Source: Natronospirales bacterium (lineage in GTDB: Bacteria; Pseudomonadota; Gammaproteobacteria; Natronospirales; REEB76). From it: a stretch of 64,000 nucleotides of DNA. The DNA is taken from the NCBI GenBank assembly GCA_021792635.1, contig JAJYUH010000010.1, positions 1 through 64,000 of the forward strand. The letters are read 5' to 3'. Below are positions 54,425-64,000 of the stretch, piece by piece; the first letter of the stretch is position 1, and each line of letters starts with the position of its first letter. The translations under genes and the position numbers were made by a program. The notes below the pieces were generated by a model. It was not told the DNA's origin and searched no databases. It was given only the letters and a program-made list of their open reading frames with translations.

Positions 54425-54904
54425 ATGACCTGGAAACCACACGTTACGGTGGCCGCAATCGTGGAACAAGATGGCAGGTTCCTGCTGGTGGAAGAGCGGG
54501 TCCACGACGCACTGGTCATCAACAATCCCGCCGGTCATCTGGAAGAGTCGGAGAGTTTCATTGACGCCGTGCGCCGTGAAACCCTGGAAGAAACCGGCTG
54601 GGAGTTTGAACCCGATGCGGTAACCGGTATTTATCTGTTTAAAAACCTCAGCCTGGATGCGACGTTTCTGCGCATTGCTTTCTGCGGTCACTGCACCCGG
54701 CATCATCCGGGACGGTCACTGGACCGGGGTATCGTCGGCCCCATGTGGTTGACGCGCGCGGAACTCGACAACGCCAGCCTGATCCTGCGCAGCCCCCTGG
54801 TCACACACTGCATTGATGATTATCTGGCTGGCCGGAGGTTCCCTCTGGACATCCTCACCTGCATCGCTCCGATCGCCATCCTGTGCCGCGACACCCGCGC
54901 ATGA
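54425..54904 (+). CDS. nudJ: NudJ-like Nudix phosphatase
   Basis: A 159-aa Nudix protein, box GHLEESESFIDAVRRETLEETG preceded by VINNPA, typical of NudJ (HMP-PP phosphatase). The N-terminus KPHVTVAAIVEQDGRFLLVEE and position directly upstream of mnmA match the enterobacterial nudJ-mnmA-hflD-purB order. Confidence 0.88.
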   Translation: MTWKPHVTVAAIVEQDGRFLLVEERVHDALVINNPAGHLEESESFIDAVRRETLEETGWEFEPDAVTGIYLFKNLSLDATFLRIAFCGHCTRHHPGRSLDRGIVGPMWLTRAELDNASLILRSPLVTHCIDDYLAGRRFPLDILTCIAPIAILCRDTRA

Positions 54905-54932
54905 TGTCCGGCGTAACGCGTAAAATAGCCGC

Positions 54933-56081
54933 ATGAACAATCACGCCAGCTCCCGGGTGATCGTCGGCCTGTCAGGCGGCGTGGACTCCGCCGTCGCCGC
55001 CCTGCTGTTGCAGGAACAAGGCTATGCCGTGGAAGGTTTGTTCATGGAGAATTGGGAAGATGATGAAGCAGAGACTTATTGCACGGCGGCACAGGATTTT
55101 CAGGATGCGCGCCAGGTGTGCGAGCAGCTCGGCATCCCCCTGCACAAGGCGAATTTTGCCGCTGCATACCGTGAGCACGTGTTCCATTACTTTCTTGATG
55201 AATATGCTGCGGGCCGCACGCCCAATCCGGACGTGTTGTGCAACAGTGAAATAAAATTCAAGGCGTTCCTTGATCATGCGCTGCGACTGGGTGCGGACTG
55301 TATCGCCACCGGTCACTATGCCCGTACCTGGCGGACCGGGAATGAAGTGAAACTTCTGCGCGCTTGTGATGAAAGTAAGGATCAGACATATTTTTTGCAT
55401 GCCGTTGCGCAAGCTGCGTTGGCAAGAACTCTGTTCCCCGTGGGGGCATTGCTCAAAAACGAAGTACGCCGGCGGGCACGGCAGGCCGGATTTGCCAATC
55501 ACGCAAGAAAAGACAGCACCGGCATCTGTTTCATCGGCGAACGCAAATTCAGCAACTTCCTCGGCAAATACCTGCCGGCGCAGCCGGGACGAATGGAAAC
55601 GCCGGAAGGAACGCTTGTCGGCACGCACCGCGGGCTCATGTATTACACCCTGGGTCAGCGGCAGGGACTCGGCATCGGCGGACGGCGTGATGCGGCAGAA
55701 ACCCCCTGGTACGTGGCCGCCAAAGACAGCAAACGCAATGTCCTGATCGTGGTACAGGGTCACGAGCATCCCATGTTGATGCGGCAATCGCTGATCGCCG
55801 ATAAACTCCACTGGGTTTCGGCGGCGCCGTCCGCACCTGCTTTCGATTGCACGGCGAGATGCCGCTACCGCCAGGCGGATCAGCCCTGTCATGTAACATT
55901 CCCGGATGCACACCGCTGTCGTGTGGAATTCACAGCATCTCAACGGGCGCTGACACCCGGCCAGTATGTGGTGTTTTACCGTGGCGACGAATGCCTTGGT
56001 GGCGGAGTGATCGGCGAAGTCGGAGAAGCAATAATGAAAAATGAGATGACGGCCAGCCTGCGCACACGGAGTGTCGCATGA
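54933..56081 (+). CDS. mnmA: MnmA, tRNA 2-thiouridylase
   Basis: A 382-aa enzyme placing sulfur on U34 of Lys, Glu and Gln tRNAs. It has a PP-loop [13 protein letters not shown] near residue 10, catalytic cysteines in [11 protein letters not shown] and [13 protein letters not shown], and the tRNA-binding [10 protein letters not shown]. Full length. It overlaps hflD by 4 nt. Confidence 0.95.
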   Translation: MNNHASSRVIVGLSGGVDSAVAALLLQEQGYAVEGLFMENWEDDEAETYCTAAQDFQDARQVCEQLGIPLHKANFAAAYREHVFHYFLDEYAAGRTPNPDVLCNSEIKFKAFLDHALRLGADCIATGHYARTWRTGNEVKLLRACDESKDQTYFLHAVAQAALARTLFPVGALLKNEVRRRARQAGFANHARKDSTGICFIGERKFSNFLGKYLPAQPGRMETPEGTLVGTHRGLMYYTLGQRQGLGIGGRRDAAETPWYVAAKDSKRNVLIVVQGHEHPMLMRQSLIADKLHWVSAAPSAPAFDCTARCRYRQADQPCHVTFPDAHRCRVEFTASQRALTPGQYVVFYRGDECLGGGVIGEVGEAIMKNEMTASLRTRSVA

Positions 56082-56713
56082 CTCGGCCGCTGGCGGACCG
56101 GGTACTGGCCCTGGCGGGAGTCGTTCAGGCCGCAACCCTGGTCAATGATGTGGCCACGGCCGGCCGCACCGACGAGATATCCATCCACGCCACCATCACC
56201 AGCATCATCAAGTCGGAGGCGGCTGATGTGCCCGAGGTTTTTGGCGGCTTGCATGGTCTCGGCTGCGGCTTGCAAACGCTCGCCCGCCTGCTGGGCCAGG
56301 AACACCGGCCGGCAGACGTGGCCGTACTGCGCTACACACTGAGTCTGCTGCAGTTGCAGGGAAAGGTGATGCGGCGCCGGGCGCTCAAGGAAGTTCTCGA
56401 AGGCGGGGTCAGGCGAGCACAGAATCAAATCCGGCATTTCGGACCCACCCACACCAACGTGCTGGCTGGGCTGGCGGATACGTACCTGCACAGCGCCGGC
56501 GCTGTTCAGCCTCGCATCATGGTCACGGGGGACGCGGCGCATCTGCAAAACCAGAAAGTTATCAATCTGGTGCGCAGTCTGCTGCTTGGCGGTTTGCGCG
56601 CGGCGGTATTGTGGCGCCAGTGCGGCGGTTCCCGATGGGCTTTATTGTTCATGCGTGCCAGCCTGCACAGGGAGGCTCAGCGGCTGCTGCGTGAAAGCGG
56701 CCGTTACGCCTGA
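56078..56713 (+). CDS. hflD: HflD, lysogenization regulator homologue
   Basis: A 211-aa protein with HflD features: [19 protein letters not shown] at the N-terminus, [17 protein letters not shown], and [34 protein letters not shown] near the C-terminus. In E. coli HflD is a peripheral membrane protein affecting lambda CII. It is coupled to mnmA, the conserved pair. Confidence 0.9.
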   Translation: MTRPLADRVLALAGVVQAATLVNDVATAGRTDEISIHATITSIIKSEAADVPEVFGGLHGLGCGLQTLARLLGQEHRPADVAVLRYTLSLLQLQGKVMRRRALKEVLEGGVRRAQNQIRHFGPTHTNVLAGLADTYLHSAGAVQPRIMVTGDAAHLQNQKVINLVRSLLLGGLRAAVLWRQCGGSRWALLFMRASLHREAQRLLRESGRYA

Positions 56714-56819
56714 GCTACCGCGCTTCCCTTATAATAGTCACGCGCGATATCAAACCCATACCGCAAGCGCCGCCGCCTGACGGCGAACCAGCGTATTTTC
56801 TTTCCCTTACGGAGGTGCC

Positions 56820-59561
56820 ATGAAAGACAGCTTCAAATCCCGCACCATGCTCAGCCTCGGCGGCAAACAATACGAAATCTTCAAACTCGAAGCGCTGGAA
56901 GCGAAGTACAGGATTTCACGTCTGCCCTACTCCCTCAAAGTTCTGCTGGAAATGCTGCTGCGCCTGGAAGATGGTGTCACGGTCACGGCTGCGGATATCG
57001 AGGCGCTCGCCAACTGGGATCCTCAAAAAGAACCGGATCATGAAATCGCTTTTACGCCCGCGCGGGTGCTGATGCAGGATTTTACCGGCGTACCGGCGGT
57101 AGTGGACCTGGCCGCCATGCGCGACGCCATGCAGAAACTCGGCGGTGATCCCAAAAAGATCAATCCTCTGGCGCCTGCGGAACTGGTGATTGACCATTCG
57201 GTTCAAGTGGACTTTTACGCTGCACCCGACTCGCTGGCCAAGAACAGTCAGATGGAATTCGATCGGAATAAGGAACGTTATCTGTTCCTGCGCTGGGGCC
57301 AGAAGTCCTTCCGGGATTTCAAAGTGGTCCCCCCGGACACCGGTATCTGCCATCAGGTGAACCTGGAGTATCTGTCGCGAGTGGTGTTTGAGCGGGAAAT
57401 GAATGGCAAGCTGCAAGCCTATCCAGACACTCTGGTAGGTACCGACTCACATACCACCATGGTGAACGGCTTGGGTGTCCTGGGTTGGGGCGTGGGTGGC
57501 ATCGAGGCGGAAGCCGCCATGCTCGGCCAGGCTTCCACCATGCTCATCCCGCAGGTTTTCGGTGTGCGGTTATCCGGCAAGCTGCCGGAAGGCGCCACCG
57601 CCACCGATCTGGTGCTGACCATCGCGGAACTGCTGCGCAAGAAAGGCGTGGTGGGCAAGTTTGTCGAGTACTTCGGTCCGGGTGTGGCGAATCTGCCGCT
57701 GGCCAACCGCGCGACGCTCGGCAATATGTCGCCCGAGTTCGGTTCCACCTGTGCCATCTTTCCCATCGATCAGGAAACCCTGAATTACCTGCGCTTGAGC
57801 GGGCGCAGCGAGGAACATATCCGGTTGGTGGAAACTTACGCCAAAGCCCAGGGGCTGTGGCATGAGGCGCAGCATGTGGCTGCCGAATACAGCGACGTGC
57901 TGGAGCTTGATCTTGCCACAATCGAGCCAAGTCTTGCCGGTCCGAAACGCCCCCAGGACCGTATTCCGCTCAAATCCGCGAAAAGCATAATCGCCAAGCA
58001 TATCGCCTCCATGGCGGCGGAACGTGCACAAAAAATCAGTGACGCGGCACGCTTCGAAGATGAGGGCGGCGCCATCGCTCTCGACATGGACAATCGCCGC
58101 AGCACCGCAGGTGTGGCCACAGTCACGCTGGACGGGCAGACGTTTAAAATAAGAGACGGCGATGCGGTGATTGCCGCCATCACCAGTTGCACCAACACTT
58201 CCAACCCCGAAGTCATGATCGCTGCCGGTCTGTTGGCACGCCGGGCGCGCGCCAAAGGACTCCAATCCAAACCCTGGGTCAAAACCAGTCTGGCACCCGG
58301 CTCCAAGGTGGTAACCGATTACCTTAAGAAAACCGGGTTACTGGAGGATCTGGCGGCGCTGGGCTTCAACCTGGTGGGTTACGGCTGCACGACCTGTATC
58401 GGCAACTCCGGACCGCTGCGCCCGGAAATCAGTGAAGCCGTGCGTAAAAGCGATCTGGTGAGCAGCGCGGTGCTGTCTGGCAACCGAAATTTCGAAGGTC
58501 GCATCCATCCCCAGGTCAAGATGAACTTTCTGGCCTCGCCGCCCCTGGTGGTGGCCTACGCCCTGACTGGAAGCATGTGCACTGATCTCACGAGCGAACC
58601 GCTGGGTACCGGCAAGGGCGGCAGTCCGGTTTATCTCAAAGACATCTGGCCCAGCCAGAAGGAAATTTCCGGTCTTATCTTCGGCAACATTGATTCCGGC
58701 ATGTTCAGTAACGTGTACGGACAAGTATTCGATGGCGACAGAAACTGGAATAGCCTCAAGGTGCCCACGGGTGAAATTTATCACTGGGAAGAGGATTCCA
58801 CCTATGTGCGTAACCCGCCCTACTTTGAAGGTATGCGCATGCAACCGGACAAAGTGCAGGATATACGGGGTGCGCGGGTGCTGGCTTTGCTCGGGAATTC
58901 CGTCACCACCGATCACATCTCCCCGGCTGGTAACATCAAACAAGACAGCCCGGCCGGCAGATATCTCATGGAAAACGGAGTGCAACCCAAGGACTTCAAT
59001 TCCTATGGCTCACGCCGCGGCAATCATGAAGTGATGATGCGTGGCACCTTTGCCAATATCCGGCTGCGCAATTTGCTTGCTCCTGGCACCGAGGGCGGCG
59101 TCACCACCTACATTCCCAGTGGTGAAGTCATGTCCATCTATGACGCATCGGTCAAATACCGGCAGGACAAGACGCCGCTACTGGTCATCGCTGGCGAGGA
59201 ATACGGAAGCGGTTCCTCACGGGATTGGGCCGCCAAGGGCACACTGCTGCTGGGCGTGCACGCCGTCATTGCCAAGAGTTTCGAGCGCATCCACCGCTCC
59301 AATCTTATCGGCATGGGCATATTGCCATTGCAGTTCTACCAGGGTGAGGATGCCAAATCCCTGGGATTGACCGGCCACGAGAAGTTTTCCATCGAGAACC
59401 TGGAGGACGGCAAGGCCAAGGAAGTCACCGTCAAGGCCGAATCGGCGGATGCCAAGACCAGGACTTTTAAGGTGCGCGTGCGTCTGGATACACCCAAGGA
59501 GCGGGATTACTATCGCAACGGCGGTATCCTGCAATATGTGCTGCGACAGTTGGCGGCCTGA
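56820..59561 (+). CDS. acnA: Aconitate hydratase A
   Basis: A 913-aa TCA-cycle enzyme of the AcnA/IRP1 type. Fe-S ligand cysteines are in [14 protein letters not shown] and [13 protein letters not shown]. Active-site segments include [21 protein letters not shown] and [14 protein letters not shown]. Length is typical. GGAGG lies just before the ATG and a TATAAT about 85 bp upstream. A strong hairpin follows the gene. Confidence 0.96.
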   Translation: MKDSFKSRTMLSLGGKQYEIFKLEALEAKYRISRLPYSLKVLLEMLLRLEDGVTVTAADIEALANWDPQKEPDHEIAFTPARVLMQDFTGVPAVVDLAAMRDAMQKLGGDPKKINPLAPAELVIDHSVQVDFYAAPDSLAKNSQMEFDRNKERYLFLRWGQKSFRDFKVVPPDTGICHQVNLEYLSRVVFEREMNGKLQAYPDTLVGTDSHTTMVNGLGVLGWGVGGIEAEAAMLGQASTMLIPQVFGVRLSGKLPEGATATDLVLTIAELLRKKGVVGKFVEYFGPGVANLPLANRATLGNMSPEFGSTCAIFPIDQETLNYLRLSGRSEEHIRLVETYAKAQGLWHEAQHVAAEYSDVLELDLATIEPSLAGPKRPQDRIPLKSAKSIIAKHIASMAAERAQKISDAARFEDEGGAIALDMDNRRSTAGVATVTLDGQTFKIRDGDAVIAAITSCTNTSNPEVMIAAGLLARRARAKGLQSKPWVKTSLAPGSKVVTDYLKKTGLLEDLAALGFNLVGYGCTTCIGNSGPLRPEISEAVRKSDLVSSAVLSGNRNFEGRIHPQVKMNFLASPPLVVAYALTGSMCTDLTSEPLGTGKGGSPVYLKDIWPSQKEISGLIFGNIDSGMFSNVYGQVFDGDRNWNSLKVPTGEIYHWEEDSTYVRNPPYFEGMRMQPDKVQDIRGARVLALLGNSVTTDHISPAGNIKQDSPAGRYLMENGVQPKDFNSYGSRRGNHEVMMRGTFANIRLRNLLAPGTEGGVTTYIPSGEVMSIYDASVKYRQDKTPLLVIAGEEYGSGSSRDWAAKGTLLLGVHAVIAKSFERIHRSNLIGMGILPLQFYQGEDAKSLGLTGHEKFSIENLEDGKAKEVTVKAESADAKTRTFKVRVRLDTPKERDYYRNGGILQYVLRQLAA

Positions 59562-59586
59562 ACGCCCGCACCGTTTTGTGTGACGG

Positions 59587-59618
59587 CAGATAAACCCTGC
59601 CTGCGCAGGGTTTATCTG
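59587..59618. terminator. Bidirectional intrinsic terminator-like hairpin
   Basis: A perfect 14-bp stem (CAGATAAACCCTGC / GCAGGGTTTATCTG) with a CTGC loop, between the convergent acnA and 59642-60082 genes. A short TT-rich tail follows on the plus strand. Position and stem strength suit a shared terminator. Confidence 0.8.
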
Positions 59619-59641
59619 TTCTCAGCCAGCTTGTGAAGCAA

Positions 59642-60082
59642 TCAATGGCTCGCGTCTGTGGTCTTCCACACCACCGGCTTCCAGTCACCGGAAGCCCGGA
59701 ATTTGGCGCCGATATAGTAAGCCTTGCCCGCGCGTACCTGCAGCTTCAGTTCGTGCCTCGCCTGTCCATAGTAGGCGCGGCGCTCCAGCCCCGGTACATC
59801 CGCCAAGTTTACCTGCTGGCTGACCCGCACTTTGAAGGTGTATTGGCCCGGCCGGATCCATAGCACCCCCTGGTCCGAATGGTTGGTCAGGACACCATCC
59901 ACCGCCCAGATTTCCACCGGCCAGATCTGGCGGGCACGCTGATCCACATTGAGATACAACGTGGCGTGTGCCGTCTTCATGGAACCCACAAAAGGCGAGG
60001 CCGCGGCGCCGGCAGTGAGCGCCACGATCCCGAATAGCGCCCCGGCAGCCAATGCTGCCCCGCGCCGAGAGAATGTACTCAT
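59642..60082 (-). CDS. Secreted DUF2846-like protein, unknown function
   Basis: A 146-aa protein with a signal peptide (GAAAS) and a beta-rich remainder: VEIWAVDGVLTNHSDQGVLWIRPG, KLQVRAGKAYYIGAKF, GDWKPVVWKTTD. The pattern of a cosmetic chain (PGQYTF...VRAGKAYYIGA) is seen in periplasmic DUF2846/PEGA-like proteins. No enzymatic residues are evident. Confidence 0.6.
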   Translation of the reverse strand: MSTFSRRGAALAAGALFGIVALTAGAAASPFVGSMKTAHATLYLNVDQRARQIWPVEIWAVDGVLTNHSDQGVLWIRPGQYTFKVRVSQQVNLADVPGLERRAYYGQARHELKLQVRAGKAYYIGAKFRASGDWKPVVWKTTDASH

Positions 60083-60113
60083 GACAACCTCCTGAATAGT
60101 CCGTACCTGATCA

Positions 60114-60998
60114 TCAGTATAGACCTGGATCAGCGTCCGGAGTTGCCGCGTTCGGGCCTGTCGTTACCGGTCTGGCGGGATCGCGTATCCATTCACTCCA
60201 GGAACCGGCGTACAGGCGCGCACCTGCAAGGCCCGCCAGCTCCATGGCCAGCAGGTTGTGGCAGGCGGTTACTCCGGAACCGCACATGCACACCGTTTGC
60301 TCCACCGGCATGCCCGCCAGCAGCGGTTCAAAACGGCGGCGCAATTCCCGGGGGCTGCGGAAGCAGTCATCCGCTTTAACGTTTCCATCATAGGGAAGGT
60401 TGACAGCACCGGGTATATGGCCCGCCACCGTATCCAGAGGTTCCACTTCGCCGCGGAAGCGGACCGGTGCGCGTGCATCCAGCAGCCGGCCGGGACGATG
60501 GCGGCCGACCAGCGCCATGATTTCCGCGCTGCTGGCCCAGAGCCGGTCATCGGGCCGACACGGGAACACCCGGGGCCGGGGCGGCGATGCGGCGGTCGTC
60601 ACCGGCCGACCTTCCGCTGTCCAACGTCTCCAACCGCCATCCAGCACCGCAGTGTGCGGGTGTCCCAGCCAGCGGGCCAACCACCAAAGCCGGGCCGCGA
60701 ATGCGCCTGCGGCAGCGTCATAGGCTACGAGTTGGACATCGGCATCCACGCCGACGCAACCCAGTCTGGCAGCCAGCGTGGCGGGATCCGGCAGCGGGTG
60801 CCGGCCGCTCGCTGGCGTCACCGGACCCGCCAGATCATGATCGAGATGAAAATAGCTGGCACCGGGAATGTGGGCGTCAGCATAGGCCCGCTCCCCCGCC
60901 GTTGCATCCGTCAGCGAAAAACGGCAATCCACCACCACCCACAGCGGATCATGCAGATGGGCAGCAAGTGTGGAGGTATTAACCAGCGTGTCAAACAT
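60114..60998 (-). CDS. Rhodanese-type sulfurtransferase (SseA-like)
   Basis: A 294-aa protein with two rhodanese domains. The N-terminal, inactive one has VVDCRFSLTDATAGERAYADA and HIPGASYFHLDHDLAGP. The C-terminal one carries the active loop VCMCGSGVTACHNLLA. CGSGVTA favours 3-mercaptopyruvate sulfurtransferase over thiosulfate sulfurtransferase (CRKGVT). Length is normal. Confidence 0.9.
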   Translation of the reverse strand: MFDTLVNTSTLAAHLHDPLWVVVDCRFSLTDATAGERAYADAHIPGASYFHLDHDLAGPVTPASGRHPLPDPATLAARLGCVGVDADVQLVAYDAAAGAFAARLWWLARWLGHPHTAVLDGGWRRWTAEGRPVTTAASPPRPRVFPCRPDDRLWASSAEIMALVGRHRPGRLLDARAPVRFRGEVEPLDTVAGHIPGAVNLPYDGNVKADDCFRSPRELRRRFEPLLAGMPVEQTVCMCGSGVTACHNLLAMELAGLAGARLYAGSWSEWIRDPARPVTTGPNAATPDADPGLY

Positions 60999-61117
60999 AG
61001 ACGCAGTATAAAACGCCAGGATGGCGCCGGAACGGCGGACGCGGTGCCGGGGTCACGTTTTGACGGCACACAGGTGTTATCGTTGGAAAATCCGCTGTTT
61101 TGCTTCCGGTACCCGGC

Positions 61118-61587
61118 ATGTCATACGAAAACATCGTGCTTGCTTATGACGGCAGCATGGAGGGCCGACGTGCACTGCGTGAGGGTGCCGAGGTGGCGGT
61201 ACGCTTCAACGCGTGCGTGCATTTTCTGGCCGTTATCAAGAACAACGTCGGCAGCGCATTCGGTCAGAGTTTCGATCCGCGCAGCCTGGCTGCCGTGGAA
61301 GCCGCAGATTTGCAGCGTATCCTCGACGAGGGCGTGGCAATGTTGAAGAGTTCCGGCCTGGAAGCCAACGGGCATCTGTGTATGGGGATCCGGTGGATGA
61401 GATCGTGAGGTGCGCGGCTGCGGTACACGCCGATCTGATAGTGGTCGGTCACCGGGAAAGCAGCCCTCTGGCCCGCTGGTGGCGCACTCCCATCAGCAGC
61501 TCGCTGGTGGACAAGCTAAGCTGCAGTATCCTCATCGGCATGCGGGACCATATCGAAGCCGCAACCAATAGTGATTCCCCGGACTAG
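61118..61587 (+). pseudogene. Universal stress protein gene with a frameshift
   Basis: The first 96 or so codons encode a UspA fold (NIVLAYDGSMEGRRALREGA). Around 61370-61390 the frame shifts: it stops after CMGIRWMRS, while the next frame continues as VYGDPVDEIVRCAAAVHADL and ends with the nucleotide-binding GHRESSPLARWW...SSSLVDKLSCSILI. One base inserted or lost restores a protein of about 155 aa. Either a real mutation or a sequencing error. Confidence 0.8.
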
Positions 61588-62288
61588 GGCATTTCAACCC
61601 ATGCCGGTATATCACGCCACGCTTCTCCCAGCTCTTCATCCAGTAACCGCCAGCGCGGTTCGTGACGCGCCACCAGTTCCCAAAAACGCGGCGAGTGATC
61701 AAGAACGCGGGTGTGTGAAAGTTCATGGATCAACAGGTAACGCACCAGTTCAGGCTCCAGAAACAGCAACTTGTAGTTGAGGCTCAGCGTGCCGCTGGAG
61801 GAACAACTACCCCACCGGCTCTTCTGCCCGCGGATTTGCAGACGGCGATAGCTGAATCCGGTGACTGCACTCATGCGTCGCGCCTTCGCACCGAGATGTT
61901 CGCGCGCATGGCATGCCAGCCAGCGGCGTAGCGCCTCGCGGCAGGCGGATTCGTTATCCCCGGCATGGTAAATCGTTATTGCATGCACGCCGACATCGGC
62001 ATGTGCGCATGCACCCGGACGGCGTCGGTAATGAACCTGCCAATATTCACCGATGGCGCACAAATCCAGCGCCACCGGCAAAGTCCGGCCCGCATCCGCG
62101 ATCTGGGACTGCATACGCGCCCAAGTGTCGTGTATCCAGTGTCGGTGCTTGGCAAGAAATGAACTTACACGCTGCTTGCTGGTGTGCGGCGGTATCACAA
62201 CCTCAATACCCTGCCAGGGTGTAATACGCACCTGTAACTGCCGGGCGCGGGGGTTATGACGCCAATGATAGGCCATCAGCTCCGGCAT
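61584..62288 (-). CDS. YgjP-like (M48-related) metallopeptidase domain protein
   Basis: A 234-aa soluble protein with the zinc motif LLIHELSHTRVLDHSPRFW (HELSH plus a downstream His) and the family segment GQKSRWGSCSSSGTLSLNYKL. Function of the YgjP/DUF45 family is not firmly known; several members lie beside restriction genes, others stand alone as here. Confidence 0.85.
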   Translation of the reverse strand: MPELMAYHWRHNPRARQLQVRITPWQGIEVVIPPHTSKQRVSSFLAKHRHWIHDTWARMQSQIADAGRTLPVALDLCAIGEYWQVHYRRRPGACAHADVGVHAITIYHAGDNESACREALRRWLACHAREHLGAKARRMSAVTGFSYRRLQIRGQKSRWGSCSSSGTLSLNYKLLFLEPELVRYLLIHELSHTRVLDHSPRFWELVARHEPRWRLLDEELGEAWRDIPAWVEMP

Positions 62289-62356
62289 GCTTTACTCCAA
62301 GGTTGATCAATTCCGGGTTCGCAGTATTCCAAAATGACGCCGTCTGGACCCGCCTT

Positions 62357-63637
62357 TTAGCCTGTCAGCGGCTCACGTACACCAACCACAGTGGATTCCG
62401 ACTCAAAGTATTCCGGGATCATGAATTCAAATTCATGCCGGTGAATGGCGACGATGTCGCCGTGTTTCAATGCCCGGTCCGCGGTGATATTCTCACCGTT
62501 CACAAACGTGCCGTTGATGCTGCCTTGATCCATGATCCAGAAAGAATGGCCACGGCGTTCAATGACGGCATGGCATCGCCCTACGGTCTTCTCCTTGACC
62601 AGCACGTATTGTACTTCCGGATCGTAGCCGGCTACCCTTCCTATGATGGTGGCTTTTTCCGCAAGCTCGAAGCGTTTGATGTCATTGGGATTGCTGATGT
62701 CATACAATACGGCCCGCGGTCCCTCTGTATGTAGCATCTCGGGTTTGAGCAGTTTTTGCGGTCTTTTAATCAGCCGCATGTTCCAGGCCGCATAAATACC
62801 AAATGCCGCGGCGATCAGCGCCAGCAGGCCCGCCAGCCACAGCCACCCGGTATCCTCCGGCTGGCCGGCTGCATGGGTGAGCGGTGTATTGAACTTTGAT
62901 GACATCACCGGCCTGATAGGCGGTAACTGGGCGGCATTGGGTGCATTTATCCCCGGTAAAGCGGGTGTAGCGGCCAGGCCGCTCACCGCCAATGTCGCAC
63001 TGATGCGCTTGAATATGCCGTCAAGATCGCGTGCGTGCAACGCCTGAAAATAGCCACCGCCGGTTGTTTCCGCCAAGGTTTGCAGCAACTTGTCATTCAC
63101 CCGCTGTGTGACCGCGACGGTGAATATCCGGACATGGTTGTATACCGCCGCGGGCAGTAGTGATTGCATGATCCAGCGTGTTTCCCCCCGGTCAATGGAC
63201 TTGCTGCCCGTATGCACCAGACCGCCACTTATCAGGATGATGCATTTCTGCGCCCCGCTGTTTCCCCGGCTGACAAGTTCATATAGTGCCTGCTCCAGCC
63301 CGTTGGCAACATCCGTTGAATGGCCACGATAATCAAGACGCGTGAGTACATCGCGGATGTGTTTGCGATTTGCATCATCAGCCGGTACCAGCGGCACCAG
63401 CCGGGTCGCCGTGGCGGCGAAAGCAATGATGGCGATATGGGTGCCGGGGCCGCGGTGGTTGACGAAACCGGCGACCGCCGGCTCAACGAGGTGGTGCGGG
63501 TCGCTATTGCGCATGCTGGCGGAGTTATCCAGCAGCAACACCACGTCTTCACCGGCCCATGCCGTCAGGTGGAATATGCACAGCATTCCCGCCAGCAGAC
63601 CTGCCAACGCGTGTCGTATCGGAAACCTTCGTGTCAT
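62357..63637 (-). CDS. VWA domain protein with membrane helix and FHA domain
   Basis: A 426-aa protein. It has a signal peptide, a von Willebrand A domain with a MIDAS motif (LLLDNSASM), a Pro/Ala linker, one membrane helix (GWLWLAGLLALIAAAFGIYAAW) and a C-terminal FHA domain (TIIGRVAGYDPEVQY, RCHAVIERRGHSFWIMDQGSINGTFVNGE). It therefore links a periplasmic metal-dependent adhesion domain to a cytoplasmic phosphothreonine reader. No kinase is seen nearby. ATG 63637 is chosen for the signal peptide. Confidence 0.82.
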   Translation of the reverse strand: MTRRFPIRHALAGLLAGMLCIFHLTAWAGEDVVLLLDNSASMRNSDPHHLVEPAVAGFVNHRGPGTHIAIIAFAATATRLVPLVPADDANRKHIRDVLTRLDYRGHSTDVANGLEQALYELVSRGNSGAQKCIILISGGLVHTGSKSIDRGETRWIMQSLLPAAVYNHVRIFTVAVTQRVNDKLLQTLAETTGGGYFQALHARDLDGIFKRISATLAVSGLAATPALPGINAPNAAQLPPIRPVMSSKFNTPLTHAAGQPEDTGWLWLAGLLALIAAAFGIYAAWNMRLIKRPQKLLKPEMLHTEGPRAVLYDISNPNDIKRFELAEKATIIGRVAGYDPEVQYVLVKEKTVGRCHAVIERRGHSFWIMDQGSINGTFVNGENITADRALKHGDIVAIHRHEFEFMIPEYFESESTVVGVREPLTG

Positions 63638-63701
63638 CGGTGCCTGCCCCGCATCACCTGCCCTGCCCGGGGCCAATTCTATTGGCCGGGCCGGGACAGG
63701 G

Positions 63702-64000
63702 CTAGACCAGTACCGCAAGGGCCATGGCCAGCAGATAGATCGTCGCCGCAAAACCCGCCAGCCAGCTCAAAGTGCGCAACCAGGGGATGCCGATAATATA
63801 GGCTGGCATATGCACCAATCGGGCGACCAGGAACACCAGGGCAGCCGCAGCCGTGTACCGGGTAAAGCCGCCGCTGAATGCCAGCAACAGTACCGCCACG
63901 GCAAAGCCGGGGTAATTTTCCCTGAGGTTGTCATGCGCACGCACCGCCCGCTGCCCCCACTCCGGCAACGGCGGCAGGTTGCCGGTATCACGACTGGAAA
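63702..64000 (-). CDS. MAPEG-family membrane protein (5' end beyond the window)
   Basis: The C-terminal about 99 residues are visible: LPEWGQRAVRAHDNLRENYPG, then three membrane helices (FAVAVLLLAFSGG, AAALVFLVARLVHMPAYIIG, WLAGFAATIYLLAMALAVL). The RAHxNxxEN pattern is typical of MAPEG proteins such as YecN, relatives of microsomal glutathione transferase. The frame stays open to the right edge, so the start lies outside. Confidence 0.8.
   Translation of the reverse strand, partial: SSRDTGNLPPLPEWGQRAVRAHDNLRENYPGFAVAVLLLAFSGGFTRYTAAAALVFLVARLVHMPAYIIGIPWLRTLSWLAGFAATIYLLAMALAVLV

Noticed and set aside
54972..56135. 387-codon minus-strand frame opposite mnmA
   Set aside because: Antisense shadow; mnmA has all catalytic motifs and coupled neighbours.

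Overview
This window comes from a gammaproteobacterial chromosome. Chromosomal gene order matches that phylum's habits: uvrC-pgsA-tRNA-Gly-tRNA-Cys-tRNA-Leu with a GacA/UvrY-type regulator upstream, icd divergent from rluE, and nudJ-mnmA-hflD beside purB. Numerous c-type cytochromes, a full Ccm (System I) haem maturation set, two outer-membrane cytochrome-porin fusions resembling Cyc2, and a sulfide-oxidoreductase/rhodanese/DsrE cluster suggest a respiratory generalist or a lithotroph handling reduced sulfur or iron. No species can be named from the sequence alone.

Layout. (1) 1-5.7 kb: one end of an integrated filamentous phage (inovirus), transcribed leftward: Rep, ssDNA-binding protein, two tiny membrane proteins, major coat, adsorption protein, pVI-like protein, Zot, then a sulfotransferase-like gene that runs off the left edge. 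Zot and the sulfotransferase-like gene share a duplicated leader of about 90 bp. The right edge (5.62-5.77 kb) carries a hairpin, a dif-like sequence and palindromes. (2) 5.9-22.5 kb: PilZ protein, cytochrome c, then ccmCDEFGHI and ccmAB on the minus strand. The ccm genes are split by an 8.6 kb block holding two cytochrome-porins, several small cytochromes, a CtaG-like protein and a decayed second copy of the 3' end of ccmB. FNR/ANR-like boxes lie upstream of both cytochrome-porins. (3) 22.5-33.9 kb: housekeeping genes (tRNAs, pgsA, uvrC, uracil-DNA glycosylase, response regulator, icd, rluE, class II DAHP synthase), a saccharopine dehydrogenase/aldehyde dehydrogenase pair, and uppP. (4) 34-37.2 kb: a dihaem lipoprotein cytochrome divergent from an ArsR-rhodanese/DsrE/SQR-like operon. 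(5) 37.6-48 kb: a TolB-like/TPR gene and an mscS-like gene, each interrupted by the same 242-bp element, with asparaginase-like, patatin-Omp85, NfeD/slipin and DegV genes between them. (6) 48-64 kb: mazG, nudL, fumC, purB, roxA, nudJ, mnmA, hflD, acnA, a sulfurtransferase, a frameshifted universal stress protein, a YgjP-like protease, a VWA-FHA protein and a partial MAPEG gene.

The most unusual signals are: the sulfotransferase-like cargo gene in an inovirus with its duplicated leader; the 242-bp element inserted seamlessly (no target duplication) in two coding genes; the cytochrome block inside the ccm locus together with a ccmB relic; and two interlocked perfect inverted repeats at 39.8 kb.
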